A stretch of 36,339 nt of DNA from Desulfovibrionales bacterium (GTDB lineage: Bacteria; Desulfobacterota; Desulfovibrionia; Desulfovibrionales; Desulfomicrobiaceae), in assembly GCA_012727715.1 (NCBI GenBank), contig JAAYGN010000022.1, positions 1-36,339 on the forward strand, read 5' to 3'. This document shows positions 26,371-34,753 of this stretch, in pieces. The notes under the pieces were generated by a model. That model saw only the letters and a program-made list of their open reading frames with translations, was not told the DNA's origin and made no database searches. Within the stretch, counting starts at the first letter, position 1, and every line of letters begins with the position of its first letter. A program made the translations under genes and the position numbers.

Positions 26371-27208
26371 CTAAAACCAATCTAGGTACAAAAGCACACA
26401 TGGCTTGGGCCAATATGGCAAACAGATCCTGGCCATGAGCATTGTAACGTAGTTCAAACTCCTTCAGATATAAGGCAAAATGAGAAGCTGAAATGCCTCG
26501 CAATTGCTGAAATCTTCTTTTGGTCACACTCCAAAAAGCAGTTCCTTCAATAGGCAAACGCCGATCTTTATGTTGAATATGTGGCATGGGCCATAACCCT
26601 GGCCCACAAGAAATAAGAGCTTGGTAGTGCCGATATGGAGCAGTATACACTATTTGACCAACACTGGCAGTCTTTAAGTAAAAATTAAGCTTGTAATGTA
26701 AGAGATGTTCAGCCTGGAGGTTGGGCATCAAGTCACAAATTGCCATATTTTCAACTTCAATAATGCCAAAAACAGGGACATCAAAAATTTTCTTGTCTGG
26801 CAAAGGATTGCCAGGACCAGGCCAAATGCCTGCAGCATAAATCTTTTCTGCATCAAGAGCTTGAGCTAGAATAGCCCGTCGCACAGTATCTGCCGCCTTA
26901 AGCACTGTTGCGTACGATATATCCATTTCCGTGGCGATACTTGCCAAGGGTATCTCCAATGCAAAAAATTTGAGAAACCATAACCATTGCTGACAACTAA
27001 AAGCTCCGCGATTTAAAAATCGACGACTAAAATCATGGAATGAGTATAAACAACGTTTACATCGCCTTCTCCCATCCGTTAGCCGATAAAATTCTCGACA
27101 TTTACAACGTGGACAAAATCGTTGATGATTTTTCCAACAAAAATCCAACAAAAATTTACATGCTCTTTTTTCAGAATACACCATGGAATTAAAGGAAAAT
27201 ATATTCAT
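26348..27208 (-). CDS. IS1595-like transposase-derived protein, predicted catalytically inactive (candidate domesticated DNA-binding protein)
   Basis: N-terminal zinc ribbon 'FCPRCKCREFYRLTDGRRRCKRC', HTH-like 'PLASIATEMDISYATVLKAADTVRRAIL', 'VPVFGIIEVENMAI', 'IVYTAPYRHYQAL', 'LPIEGTAFWSVTKRRFQQLRGISASHFALYLKEFELRYNAHGQDLF'; intact 286 codons. Confidence 0.82.
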   Translation of the reverse strand: MNIFSFNSMVYSEKRACKFLLDFCWKNHQRFCPRCKCREFYRLTDGRRRCKRCLYSFHDFSRRFLNRGAFSCQQWLWFLKFFALEIPLASIATEMDISYATVLKAADTVRRAILAQALDAEKIYAAGIWPGPGNPLPDKKIFDVPVFGIIEVENMAICDLMPNLQAEHLLHYKLNFYLKTASVGQIVYTAPYRHYQALISCGPGLWPMPHIQHKDRRLPIEGTAFWSVTKRRFQQLRGISASHFALYLKEFELRYNAHGQDLFAILAQAMCAFVPRLVLEKRSSVD

Positions 27209-27397
27209 ATAATGAAAATTTATATATCAAAATGTAATCTTGTCTAGATATATGTTTATTTTAATCAATTTGAAAAAAACATAGTAACATACCAATAAAC
27301 AAAGATAATATACATACTAAACAAAAGACTTATATTTCTATAAATAATATTTTTATATTTAAAACAAATATTAACATGTAGTTATGATAAATTTATA

Positions 27398-27468
27398 ATT
27401 GAACCATATCTTGTATAAGTATTTAAATTTTATCTTGTGATTGATGTTTTGAATGGTATGGTTTCAAT
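27398..27468. repeat. Imperfect inverted repeat ATTGAACCATATC ... GGTATGGTTTCAAT upstream of the FmdE/MoCF gene
   Basis: 27398-27410 and 27455-27468 are near-exact reverse complements (one-base indel, one mismatch). Direct repeats TATCTTGT at 27407 and 27431, and ATCTTGT at 27237. Confidence 0.45.
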
Positions 27469-27503
27469 AATTTCATAAAACATTTTACCCTATCGGAGTA
27501 AGC

Positions 27504-29183
27504 ATGCCCTCCACCGGAGAATCTTCTTCCTCAAGCTACGCCAGTTCCCTCATTGGCCCTTATACTGTTGATGAATTTATCGATGCTGCCACCCGTTTTC
27601 ATGGTTATGCCGCCCCAGGACTTATTCTTGGTGGTTTTATGGTCCATGAAGCCAAAAGTCATATTCCAGAGGGCGTACTTTTTGATGCTATTTCCGAAAC
27701 CGCCTGGTGTTTACCTGATGCTGTACAAATGCTCACTCCCTGCACCGTGGGTAATGGATGGCTGCGCATCTTTAATTTAGGACTTTATGCGGTTTCACTT
27801 TTTGACAAACATACAGGTAAAGGAGTGCGCGTTGCCGTGGAAACGCCCCTTCTTGAGCCCTATCCAACCATTCGTGAATGGCTTTTCAAATTAAAACCCA
27901 AACGAGAACAAGACAGTGATCGGTTGCGTGAAGAAATACGTATGGCCGGGGCATCTATTTGTTCTGTGACTCCCATCACCATCCGCCCTGAATTTATGGG
28001 TGGCCGTGGTAAAGGCACCATCGTACCCTGCCCTTCCTGTAGCCAGGCCTACCCGGCCAGAGATGGTGCTGTGTGCCGTTCCTGTAAGGGGGAATCACCA
28101 TATGAAGGTTGGATTGGTGGCCATGATCGCCGCGAGCTGGGGTTTGATGGTCCCAAATTACAGGTCGTCTCTGCACAAGAAGCAGTGGGCAGCAAAGCCT
28201 TGCACGATATGACCAGCATTGAACCTGGTATCAGCAAAGATGCGGCTTTTTATCGCGGGCAACAACTTGATGTTGGTGATGTCTGTAGGCTGCAACGCAT
28301 GGGACGCTATGATATTTATGTTGAAACTGAACAAACAGATCCCAACTGGGTACATGAAGATGATGTGGCCCGACTTTTGGGCAAAGCCCTGGCTGGAGAT
28401 GGTATCAATGTTTCTGATGAGCCCCGAGAAGGCAAGATCACCCTCACCGCTGCCCAAAATGGCTTGCTGACCATTGACGAAAACACACTGAAATCCTTTA
28501 ATTCCATCCCCGGGGTCATGTGTGCCACTCGTCACAGCTTTAGTTTGGTAACAAAAGGACAGCAAGTTGCCGCTACCCGGGCCATTCCTTTATATCTCGC
28601 TCGACATATCCTAGATGACGCTTTGGATGTCCTTAGCGCCGGACCTCTGGTCCAGCTCAAAACTTTGCACCAAAAAAAGGTTGGCATCCTGGTAACTGGA
28701 ACAGAAGTTTTTCAAGGACTTATTGAAGACAAATTTATTCCTATTATCACCGCCAAAGTTGAAGCTTTTGACTGTCCCATTGTGGGCACAGATATTGTCC
28801 CGGACGATCGCAACAAAATCAGTGCAGCTGTCCGCACTCTTCTCGCCCAAGGGGCAGAGCTCATTATCACCACGGCTGGCCTTTCCGTTGATCCTGGTGA
28901 TGTGACTCGCCAGGGACTGGCAGATGCCGGAGTAGAAAACATGCGTTATGGCGCACCCATTTTGCCCGGCGCCATGACTCTTTTAGCTAATGTTGGAGAT
29001 GTAGACATTATTGGAGTGCCCGCTTGTGCTCTTTACTTCAAAACTACAAGTCTTGATATCGTTTTGCCCAGAGTGTTGGCCGGACTCTCACCAAGTCGTT
29101 TGGAGCTTGCCGAACTTGGGCATGGAGGACTGTGCATGCAATGTAAACGCTGCACCTACCCCAAATGTCCTTTTGGAAAGTGA
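27504..29183 (+). CDS. FmdE-domain / MoCF-type molybdopterin-binding protein
   Basis: FmdE-like N-term 'FIDAATRFHGYAAPGLILGGFMVHEAK', zinc-ribbon 'CPSCSQAYPARDGAVCRSCKG', MoCF domain 'VGILVTGTEVFQGLIEDKFIPIITAKVEAFDC...IITTAGLSVDPGDVTRQGL', C-term 'CMQCKRCTYPKCPFGK'. Confidence 0.88.
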   Translation: MPSTGESSSSSYASSLIGPYTVDEFIDAATRFHGYAAPGLILGGFMVHEAKSHIPEGVLFDAISETAWCLPDAVQMLTPCTVGNGWLRIFNLGLYAVSLFDKHTGKGVRVAVETPLLEPYPTIREWLFKLKPKREQDSDRLREEIRMAGASICSVTPITIRPEFMGGRGKGTIVPCPSCSQAYPARDGAVCRSCKGESPYEGWIGGHDRRELGFDGPKLQVVSAQEAVGSKALHDMTSIEPGISKDAAFYRGQQLDVGDVCRLQRMGRYDIYVETEQTDPNWVHEDDVARLLGKALAGDGINVSDEPREGKITLTAAQNGLLTIDENTLKSFNSIPGVMCATRHSFSLVTKGQQVAATRAIPLYLARHILDDALDVLSAGPLVQLKTLHQKKVGILVTGTEVFQGLIEDKFIPIITAKVEAFDCPIVGTDIVPDDRNKISAAVRTLLAQGAELIITTAGLSVDPGDVTRQGLADAGVENMRYGAPILPGAMTLLANVGDVDIIGVPACALYFKTTSLDIVLPRVLAGLSPSRLELAELGHGGLCMQCKRCTYPKCPFGK

Positions 29184-29191
29184 GGAAATCC

Positions 29192-29596
29192 ATGACAAAA
29201 CCCACTGTACGCATGCACCTTTGGCTGGAATCAGAAGACAGCGTATACTTTGGCATGGGCCGAGTTCTCCTCCTTGATCGCATTGAAGAACACGGCTCCC
29301 TGCGCAAAGCAGCGGAATCCTTAGGTATGTCTTATCGTGCAGCCTGGGGCAAACTGCGAGCCACAGAAGAAACCTTAGGATTGGTACTGGTAGAAACCAC
29401 TGGCACGAAGCGAGGGGGATATCGCCTCACCGCAGCTGGTCAGCAGTTACGAAAAAAATTTAAAAAATGGTTTGATGCAGTGGAGCAAACTGCGGTGGAA
29501 CAAGCGAAAGTAATCTTTGCCGAAAGTGTACAGAGTTACGAGGAAAAACTATTTTCAGGCACAAACATACCCCTCACATCACCACCCAGGAAATAA
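29192..29596 (+). CDS. ModE-like winged HTH transcriptional regulator lacking a TOBE domain
   Basis: 'LLLDRIEEHGSLRKAAESLGMSYRAAWGKLRATEETLGLVLVETTGTKRGGYRLTAAGQQL' is the ModE N-terminal HTH; the protein ends about 50 aa later with no Mop motif. Confidence 0.9.
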   Translation: MTKPTVRMHLWLESEDSVYFGMGRVLLLDRIEEHGSLRKAAESLGMSYRAAWGKLRATEETLGLVLVETTGTKRGGYRLTAAGQQLRKKFKKWFDAVEQTAVEQAKVIFAESVQSYEEKLFSGTNIPLTSPPRK

Positions 29597-29632
29597 ATAC
29601 CTCTTTGCCTACCCCGTCCTTGTTTCTTTATA

Positions 29633-29666
29633 ATGCAAAAAGTCCGGATATCCGGACTTTTTGCAT
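29633..29666. terminator. 34-bp perfect palindrome, bidirectional terminator between modE-like and hsp20 genes
   Basis: ATGCAAAAAGTCCGGAT|ATCCGGACTTTTTGCAT: perfect 17 bp arms, A/T tracts on both sides, convergent genes. Confidence 0.88.
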
Positions 29667-29683
29667 ATATGGTTTCATTGACG

Positions 29684-30052
29684 TTAACCAGCCTGAATCT
29701 CAATACGTCGAGGTTTAAACCGGGCTGCTTTGGGCAAAAAAAGTTCTAGCTGTCCATTTTTAAGATTGGCTTTTATACCTTCGCGGTCCACACCATCAGA
29801 GATAGTAAAGGTACGCACATATTCACCATCTCCAAATTCCACATGCAAAGCCTTGGCATCCTCATCACGTGGATATACAGCCTTGCCACGAATTTCCATT
29901 TCATTTTCACGTAGATCTATGCTCAGGGTTTCTTTATTCACACCAGGCATGTCCATAAAAATATAAAAACCTTCTTCTCGCTCTAAAACATCAGTATTGG
30001 GCCGAAAGCGAGGCAAAGCCGGGAGTGTTTTCTTTTCAAGTTCATTGCTCAT
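29684..30052 (-). CDS. Hsp20/alpha-crystallin family small heat shock protein
   Basis: 'REEGFYIFMDMPGVNKETLSIDLRENEMEIRGKA...VRTFTISDGVDREGIKANLKNGQLELFLPKA' ACD. Confidence 0.93.
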   Translation of the reverse strand: MSNELEKKTLPALPRFRPNTDVLEREEGFYIFMDMPGVNKETLSIDLRENEMEIRGKAVYPRDEDAKALHVEFGDGEYVRTFTISDGVDREGIKANLKNGQLELFLPKAARFKPRRIEIQAG

Positions 30053-30061
30053 AACTCACCT

Positions 30062-30475
30062 CTACTGGGCATCAATGGTAATGGTTACAGGCCGGGACTC
30101 CTTGGCCTTGGGCAAAACAACTTCAAGCACCCCATCTTTCATGGAGGCTTTCACCGCATCTGTTTCCACTGCTACGTTCAAATTAACAATTCTTTGAAAA
30201 TTTCCAGTAGGCCGTTCTTGCCTGTAGTAACTGCCAACTTCACTTTTTTTAGTACCCCGGATAACCAATGATTTTTCATTAAGCGTCAACTCTACATCCT
30301 GAACATCCATTCCTGGTATTTCAGATCTGACAATAAAGTTTCCTTCAGATTCACTAATATTAACCGGCGGATAGGAAATGCGTCGTTGACTTAAAGAACT
30401 TGGTCTCCACAACTCTTCAAAAAAAGTATCGAGATTCCTTGGCAGATCATAATATGTACTAAAATCAATGACCAT
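30062..30475 (-). CDS. Hsp20/alpha-crystallin family small heat shock protein
   Basis: 'PPVNISESEGNFIVRSEIPGMDVQDVELTLNEKSLVIRGTKK...FQRIVNLNVAVETDAVKASMKDGVLEVVLPKAKES'; SD aggaggaaa before ATG 30475. Confidence 0.93.
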   Translation of the reverse strand: MVIDFSTYYDLPRNLDTFFEELWRPSSLSQRRISYPPVNISESEGNFIVRSEIPGMDVQDVELTLNEKSLVIRGTKKSEVGSYYRQERPTGNFQRIVNLNVAVETDAVKASMKDGVLEVVLPKAKESRPVTITIDAQ

Positions 30476-30565
30476 AAGTGTTTCCTCCTCTGTAATAGAT
30501 AAGAGTACAAATAAACACTCAGACATGATCGTCAAGATTTCTAAAAACAGCTGGGATATGGATAT

Positions 30566-31483
30566 TTATGCCGACAAGGCCATTATCCAAGACCATAAGG
30601 AGATAACCAAACAAAGCATGCCAGCACTAACGTTACTCCAGGGTTTTTGAATAAGCTTCTGGACCCATCTTTGGTTAACAACCACGGCGAAAACAAGACC
30701 ACTCAACAATCCAAAAAAATGTGCCCCCAAATCCACCCGGCCTTCGCCAGCCCCAAGCATAGCTAAGAAACTCAAAGCAAAGCCCAATGATAAAAGGATG
30801 TTTGAAAATCGATGGCCTGAAGAAAAACGCCCAACTCTCCCTGAAAGCACTCCAATAAGTCCAAACACTCCCGTAGAAGCCCCAATACTCAAGTGGGTTG
30901 GAGCCTGGACCCAAGCATTTATTGTGTTGCCTAAAGCTCCAGATGCAAGAAAAAGAGTCCAGGTAAGTCCAAAGCCAAGACGTCTGCCAAGTAATGGTCC
31001 TAATATGCCCAAAGCCACAACATTGGACAACAGATGACCGGCATCAGCATGGAGAAACAAGGCCGTCACAGACCTCCACCACTGTCCCTGCACCACCAGT
31101 CCCGCCTCAAGACGACCCGCTTGGTATACTCCCTCTTGTGCTTCCAAAGTCCAATGTTCAACCCAAAAATTGAGCATGACAAACACAGCAAGAATTAACA
31201 AAGAAGACCAGGAATTATCAGGTAATGGCGCTGGATACGAAAGAGTAGAGTTTTCAGCTTCATAGGCCAGGATTTCTGCCACAGCTTTTGGGGCCAAAGT
31301 AGAACTGACCATCAAGCTTGGGCCTGATTCAAAACAATGCGCCACCCCTTGGGATTCCAAAACCAACCCCCAAATTCGCAAAAGTTTTTTTTCAAAAATT
31401 AAATGGCTGGTACAGAGCGCCAAGGTGGGCAGGATATCAATCACGGTTGAGACAAGGAAATCTGACCACGAACAAAGGACCAC
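30566..31483 (-). CDS. Rhomboid family intramembrane serine protease
   Basis: 'WWRSVTALFLHADAGHLLSNVVALGILGPLLG', 'IGASTGVFGLIG' (GxSx catalytic motif), 'DLGAHFFGLLSGLVFA' (catalytic His). Exact start uncertain; overlaps the upstream gene. Confidence 0.92.
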   Translation of the reverse strand: MVLCSWSDFLVSTVIDILPTLALCTSHLIFEKKLLRIWGLVLESQGVAHCFESGPSLMVSSTLAPKAVAEILAYEAENSTLSYPAPLPDNSWSSLLILAVFVMLNFWVEHWTLEAQEGVYQAGRLEAGLVVQGQWWRSVTALFLHADAGHLLSNVVALGILGPLLGRRLGFGLTWTLFLASGALGNTINAWVQAPTHLSIGASTGVFGLIGVLSGRVGRFSSGHRFSNILLSLGFALSFLAMLGAGEGRVDLGAHFFGLLSGLVFAVVVNQRWVQKLIQKPWSNVSAGMLCLVISLWSWIMALSA

Positions 31484-32229
31484 GCCAGTCCCAAATACTC
31501 ATGGATGGCCAGATGGCAGGTGTGCATATTACGTGGATAAGGCAAGAAAAACTCCGGTTCTCCTTTATCGCGATAATAGACTGGGGCTGGGAGTGGAGAT
31601 AAACCTTGCTTGTGCATAATTTTCATAGATCGCAACATATGCGAGGCAGAAGTAACCAGCACCAGAGATTCTTTGCCGACCAGATCCTTAATCTGTTGAG
31701 CCTCTTGTGCCGTATCCAGAGGTCGATCCAACAAGATCATCCGTCCTGGATCAAACCCCATGCTTGTAGCTGCCATGGCCATGGCTTGAGCACTAGATTG
31801 GGTGTCGCGAAATTTTCCACCAGACAAAACCAAAATTGACTCAGAAAAATGGTTGGCTACGCGCAGACCTTCCACTAACCGAAATAGGGCTGCCTCTTCT
31901 AAAATAGCTACAGGAGATAAATCCGGATCAGACCAGTGGCCACTACCCAGGACCACCACCCACTTCACAGCTGTGCTGGTAATCTCAGAATTGGCTAAAT
32001 CCAAAGGTGCATAGGCTCGTTCCAAAGGACGTATTAAAAATCCAGCAAAAGAATGAAGAGAAAAAATATACAAAAGCAAAGTACCCAAAACAAAAGGAGC
32101 TACTGCTTCTCGAAAACGCTGCCGAAAAATGTACACCAAACCCAATAGAAAAAGAAAGAAACAAATAGAAAAGGGCATGAGCACAAAGCCCACCGCCTTT
32201 TTCAATAAAAAACCTATGGGAACACTCAC
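31441..32229 (-). CDS. YdcF/ElyC-like DUF218 family protein
   Basis: 'KWVVVLGSGHWSDPDLSPVAILEEAALFRLVEGLRVANHFSESILVLSGGKF', 'LLDRPLDTAQEAQQIKDLVGKESLVLVTSASHMLRSMKIM'. Confidence 0.9.
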   Translation of the reverse strand: MSVPIGFLLKKAVGFVLMPFSICFFLFLLGLVYIFRQRFREAVAPFVLGTLLLYIFSLHSFAGFLIRPLERAYAPLDLANSEITSTAVKWVVVLGSGHWSDPDLSPVAILEEAALFRLVEGLRVANHFSESILVLSGGKFRDTQSSAQAMAMAATSMGFDPGRMILLDRPLDTAQEAQQIKDLVGKESLVLVTSASHMLRSMKIMHKQGLSPLPAPVYYRDKGEPEFFLPYPRNMHTCHLAIHEYLGLAWSFVRGQISLSQP

Positions 32230-33290
32230 CTAGACGACCCCATACGTCGCTGTAAAAGAACCATGTCTGCCAAAACTAAGCGGACCATGGCCACAAGCAC
32301 AGGCACAATGCGTGGAATAGCACAAATATCATGTCGCCCCCCAATCTGAAGGCTAACCTCCTGCCCTAACCTGCTCATACTCAGTTGTTCCAAGGCAATG
32401 GAAGGGATGGGTTTTACCGCCGCCCGGACAATAATTTCTTGTCCACTGGAAATACCAGCCAAAATTCCTCCAGCATTATTGGAACGAAAACCCTGGGCGT
32501 TCAAAGCGTCATTATTGATACTTCCAAGCGACCTTGCCGCCGCAAAGCCTGCCCCTATCTCCACACCCTTGACTGCACCCACACTCATGATGGCTGCGGC
32601 CAGCCGAGCATCCAACTTGTCAAAAACAGGCTCCCCCAAACCAGCCGGTACTCCACTGGCTCGAAGTTCAACAATACCGCCCAAGGTATCACCAGCATCT
32701 GCCACCTTGAGCATCTCATCTTGCCAAGGGCCAACCATATCCGGGTCTGCTGCAAAAAAAGGGCGCTCTTTGGCTCCATCAAAGTCCAACTTTTGCCCAG
32801 CAAGGCCTCCTAGCTCAACGGTCGCTGCCTGAACTCCTATCCCCAAAGTCTGTAGAAATACCCCTGCCACCGCTCCACCAACCACCCTGGACACGGTTTC
32901 TCGCCCTGAAGCTCGGCCGCCACCTCGGTAGTCCCGCTGCCCATATTTGGCCTCATAGGTGAAATCCCCATGACCAGGACGAAAAATATCCTGGATGGTG
33001 CTATAATCGTGAGAACGCTGGTCTGTATTTTCAATAAGAAAACCAATGGAAGTGCCAGTAGTGCGTCCCTCAAAAACACCGGACAAAATTCGGACTCGGT
33101 CGGCCTCTTGACGTGCGGTAACTCCAAGACCTCCTTGCCCGGGCCTACGCATGTCCAAATCTGCCTGGATAAGTGACTGACTAAGTTCAATGCCCCCCGG
33201 ACAACCATCAATAACACCCCCTAAAGCAGGGCCGTGGGATTCCCCAAAAGTGGTCAAGCGAAAAAGACTACCAAAAGTATTTCCTGCCAT
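32226..33290 (-). CDS. aroC: Chorismate synthase
   Basis: 'GNTFGSLFRLTTFGESHGPALGGVIDGCPGGI', 'RPGHGDFTYEAKYGQRDYRGGGRASGRETVSRV', 'NNAGGILAGISSG'. Confidence 0.98.
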   Translation of the reverse strand: MAGNTFGSLFRLTTFGESHGPALGGVIDGCPGGIELSQSLIQADLDMRRPGQGGLGVTARQEADRVRILSGVFEGRTTGTSIGFLIENTDQRSHDYSTIQDIFRPGHGDFTYEAKYGQRDYRGGGRASGRETVSRVVGGAVAGVFLQTLGIGVQAATVELGGLAGQKLDFDGAKERPFFAADPDMVGPWQDEMLKVADAGDTLGGIVELRASGVPAGLGEPVFDKLDARLAAAIMSVGAVKGVEIGAGFAAARSLGSINNDALNAQGFRSNNAGGILAGISSGQEIIVRAAVKPIPSIALEQLSMSRLGQEVSLQIGGRHDICAIPRIVPVLVAMVRLVLADMVLLQRRMGSSR

Positions 33291-33311
33291 AATGCTCTCC
33301 CCTGTGTTTGC

Positions 33312-33941
33312 TTAGTACTTTGTACCTCGCTTACACCAGTCAGCATAAAGTTCTTCCAGGCGGTGATCGGAAAAAGAGCTGGCTTCATAGCTACCCATTG
33401 CCTGTCGCTGGCGCATGGCTTCATATAAAATGACCGCAGCAGCAACAGAAACATTGAGACTTTGGACCATACCATACATGGGAATATACACTTCCTCTGC
33501 CACATGAACTTTGACTTCCGGATCCACGCCTCGGTGTTCATTGCCAAGAATGATGGCCGTAGGCCGAGTAAAATCAATATCCACAACAGACTTGGCCTGC
33601 GAGCTAAATCCTGTGGCCAAAATTTGCATATTCTGAGCCCGTAATCCTGCAATCATGGTTTCAGCATCTCTGTGTTTGACCTGTTCAATCCACTTTTTTG
33701 CTGACCCGGAACTGCGACTGGCTAACATTGGGAAGCTTTCCGTGGTGTAATACAAATGAACTCCAAACACCCCAAAGGCATCACAACTACGCAAAATTGC
33801 TGAAACATTATGGGGATCATGGATATTATTCAAAACCAGAGTAAGGTCTGGCTGTCGCTTTTCCAGTACACTACGCAAACGGTGCTTACGGGCATCAGTT
33901 AAAAACTTGTCAGGCATGGATAATTTTGATTTTTTTGCCAA
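33312..33941 (-). CDS. trmH: TrmH/SpoU family tRNA/rRNA 2'-O-methyltransferase
   Basis: 'VLNNIHDPHNVSAILRSCDAFG', 'AIILGNEHRGVDPEV', 'IPMYGMVQSLNVSVAAAVILYEAMRQR'. Confidence 0.93.
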   Translation of the reverse strand: MAKKSKLSMPDKFLTDARKHRLRSVLEKRQPDLTLVLNNIHDPHNVSAILRSCDAFGVFGVHLYYTTESFPMLASRSSGSAKKWIEQVKHRDAETMIAGLRAQNMQILATGFSSQAKSVVDIDFTRPTAIILGNEHRGVDPEVKVHVAEEVYIPMYGMVQSLNVSVAAAVILYEAMRQRQAMGSYEASSFSDHRLEELYADWCKRGTKY

Positions 33942-33986
33942 ACATACAAGATGCTCTTGGCTGTGTTCAAAGAAATTTCACCTTGA

Positions 33987-34733
33987 TCAACGCGTTATAT
34001 GGATAAAATATTCCTGATTCCCTTTAGGACCTTTGATTCCTGCTGGAGCTACCCCTAACGTACTCAACCCCAATTCTTGCTCGGCAAAAGTCTGAATTTT
34101 TTCTACAGCTTGCCTTTGTAATGCTTCTGAACGCACTACTCCTTTATGGATATGCTTGGCCCCAAGCTCGAATTGCGGCTTGACCAATGCTAAAATCTGC
34201 CCTTGATCCTTCAGAAACACCAAAACTGGTGGCAAAAGAAGACTGAGAGAAATAAAAGAACAATCCATGACCACTACATCTACCTTTTCCGGCAACAAAT
34301 CTAAAGGAGCATGACGCAGATTAATGCGTTCCATATTGATCACACGAGGATCTCGTTGAAGCTTCCAATGAAGCTGCCCGTGACCTACGTCCACAGCATA
34401 GACTCGAACTGCTCCACATTGAAGCAAACAATCTGTAAAGCCACCTGTGGATGCACCAGCATCAAGGGCCACCATACCTGTAACATCAAGCTGAAAGCTG
34501 TCCAGGGCTGACAAAAGCTTGTAGCCGCCCCGAGAAACAAAACGCTCTGCCTGACTAACTTCTAAAACAGTATCGAGAAGAATTTGTTGGCCTGGTTTTT
34601 CAATGGCACGTCTATTTCCGTGCTCTAACATGAAAACCTGCCCAGCCATGATCAGGCGTTTGGCCTGTTCCCTGCTCTCGGCAAGCCCTTGTTCTGCCAG
34701 GACAATATCTGCTCGATTACGATTTTTTGCCAT
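33987..34733 (-). CDS. tlyA: TlyA family RNA methyltransferase (S4 + FtsJ-like)
   Basis: 'RADIVLAEQGLAESREQAKRLIMAGQVF' S4 domain, 'FVSRGGYKLLSALDSFQLDVTGMVALDAGASTGGFTDCLLQCGAVRVYAVDVGHGQLHWKLQRDPRV'. Confidence 0.95.
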   Translation of the reverse strand: MAKNRNRADIVLAEQGLAESREQAKRLIMAGQVFMLEHGNRRAIEKPGQQILLDTVLEVSQAERFVSRGGYKLLSALDSFQLDVTGMVALDAGASTGGFTDCLLQCGAVRVYAVDVGHGQLHWKLQRDPRVINMERINLRHAPLDLLPEKVDVVVMDCSFISLSLLLPPVLVFLKDQGQILALVKPQFELGAKHIHKGVVRSEALQRQAVEKIQTFAEQELGLSTLGVAPAGIKGPKGNQEYFIHITR

Positions 34734-34753
34734 ATCCCTGCCGTGGACAAGAC

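Noticed and set aside
32385-32832. Plus-strand ORFs (142 and 144 aa) antisense to aroC
   Set aside because: Shadow ORFs of the strongly conserved chorismate synthase gene; no family resemblance.
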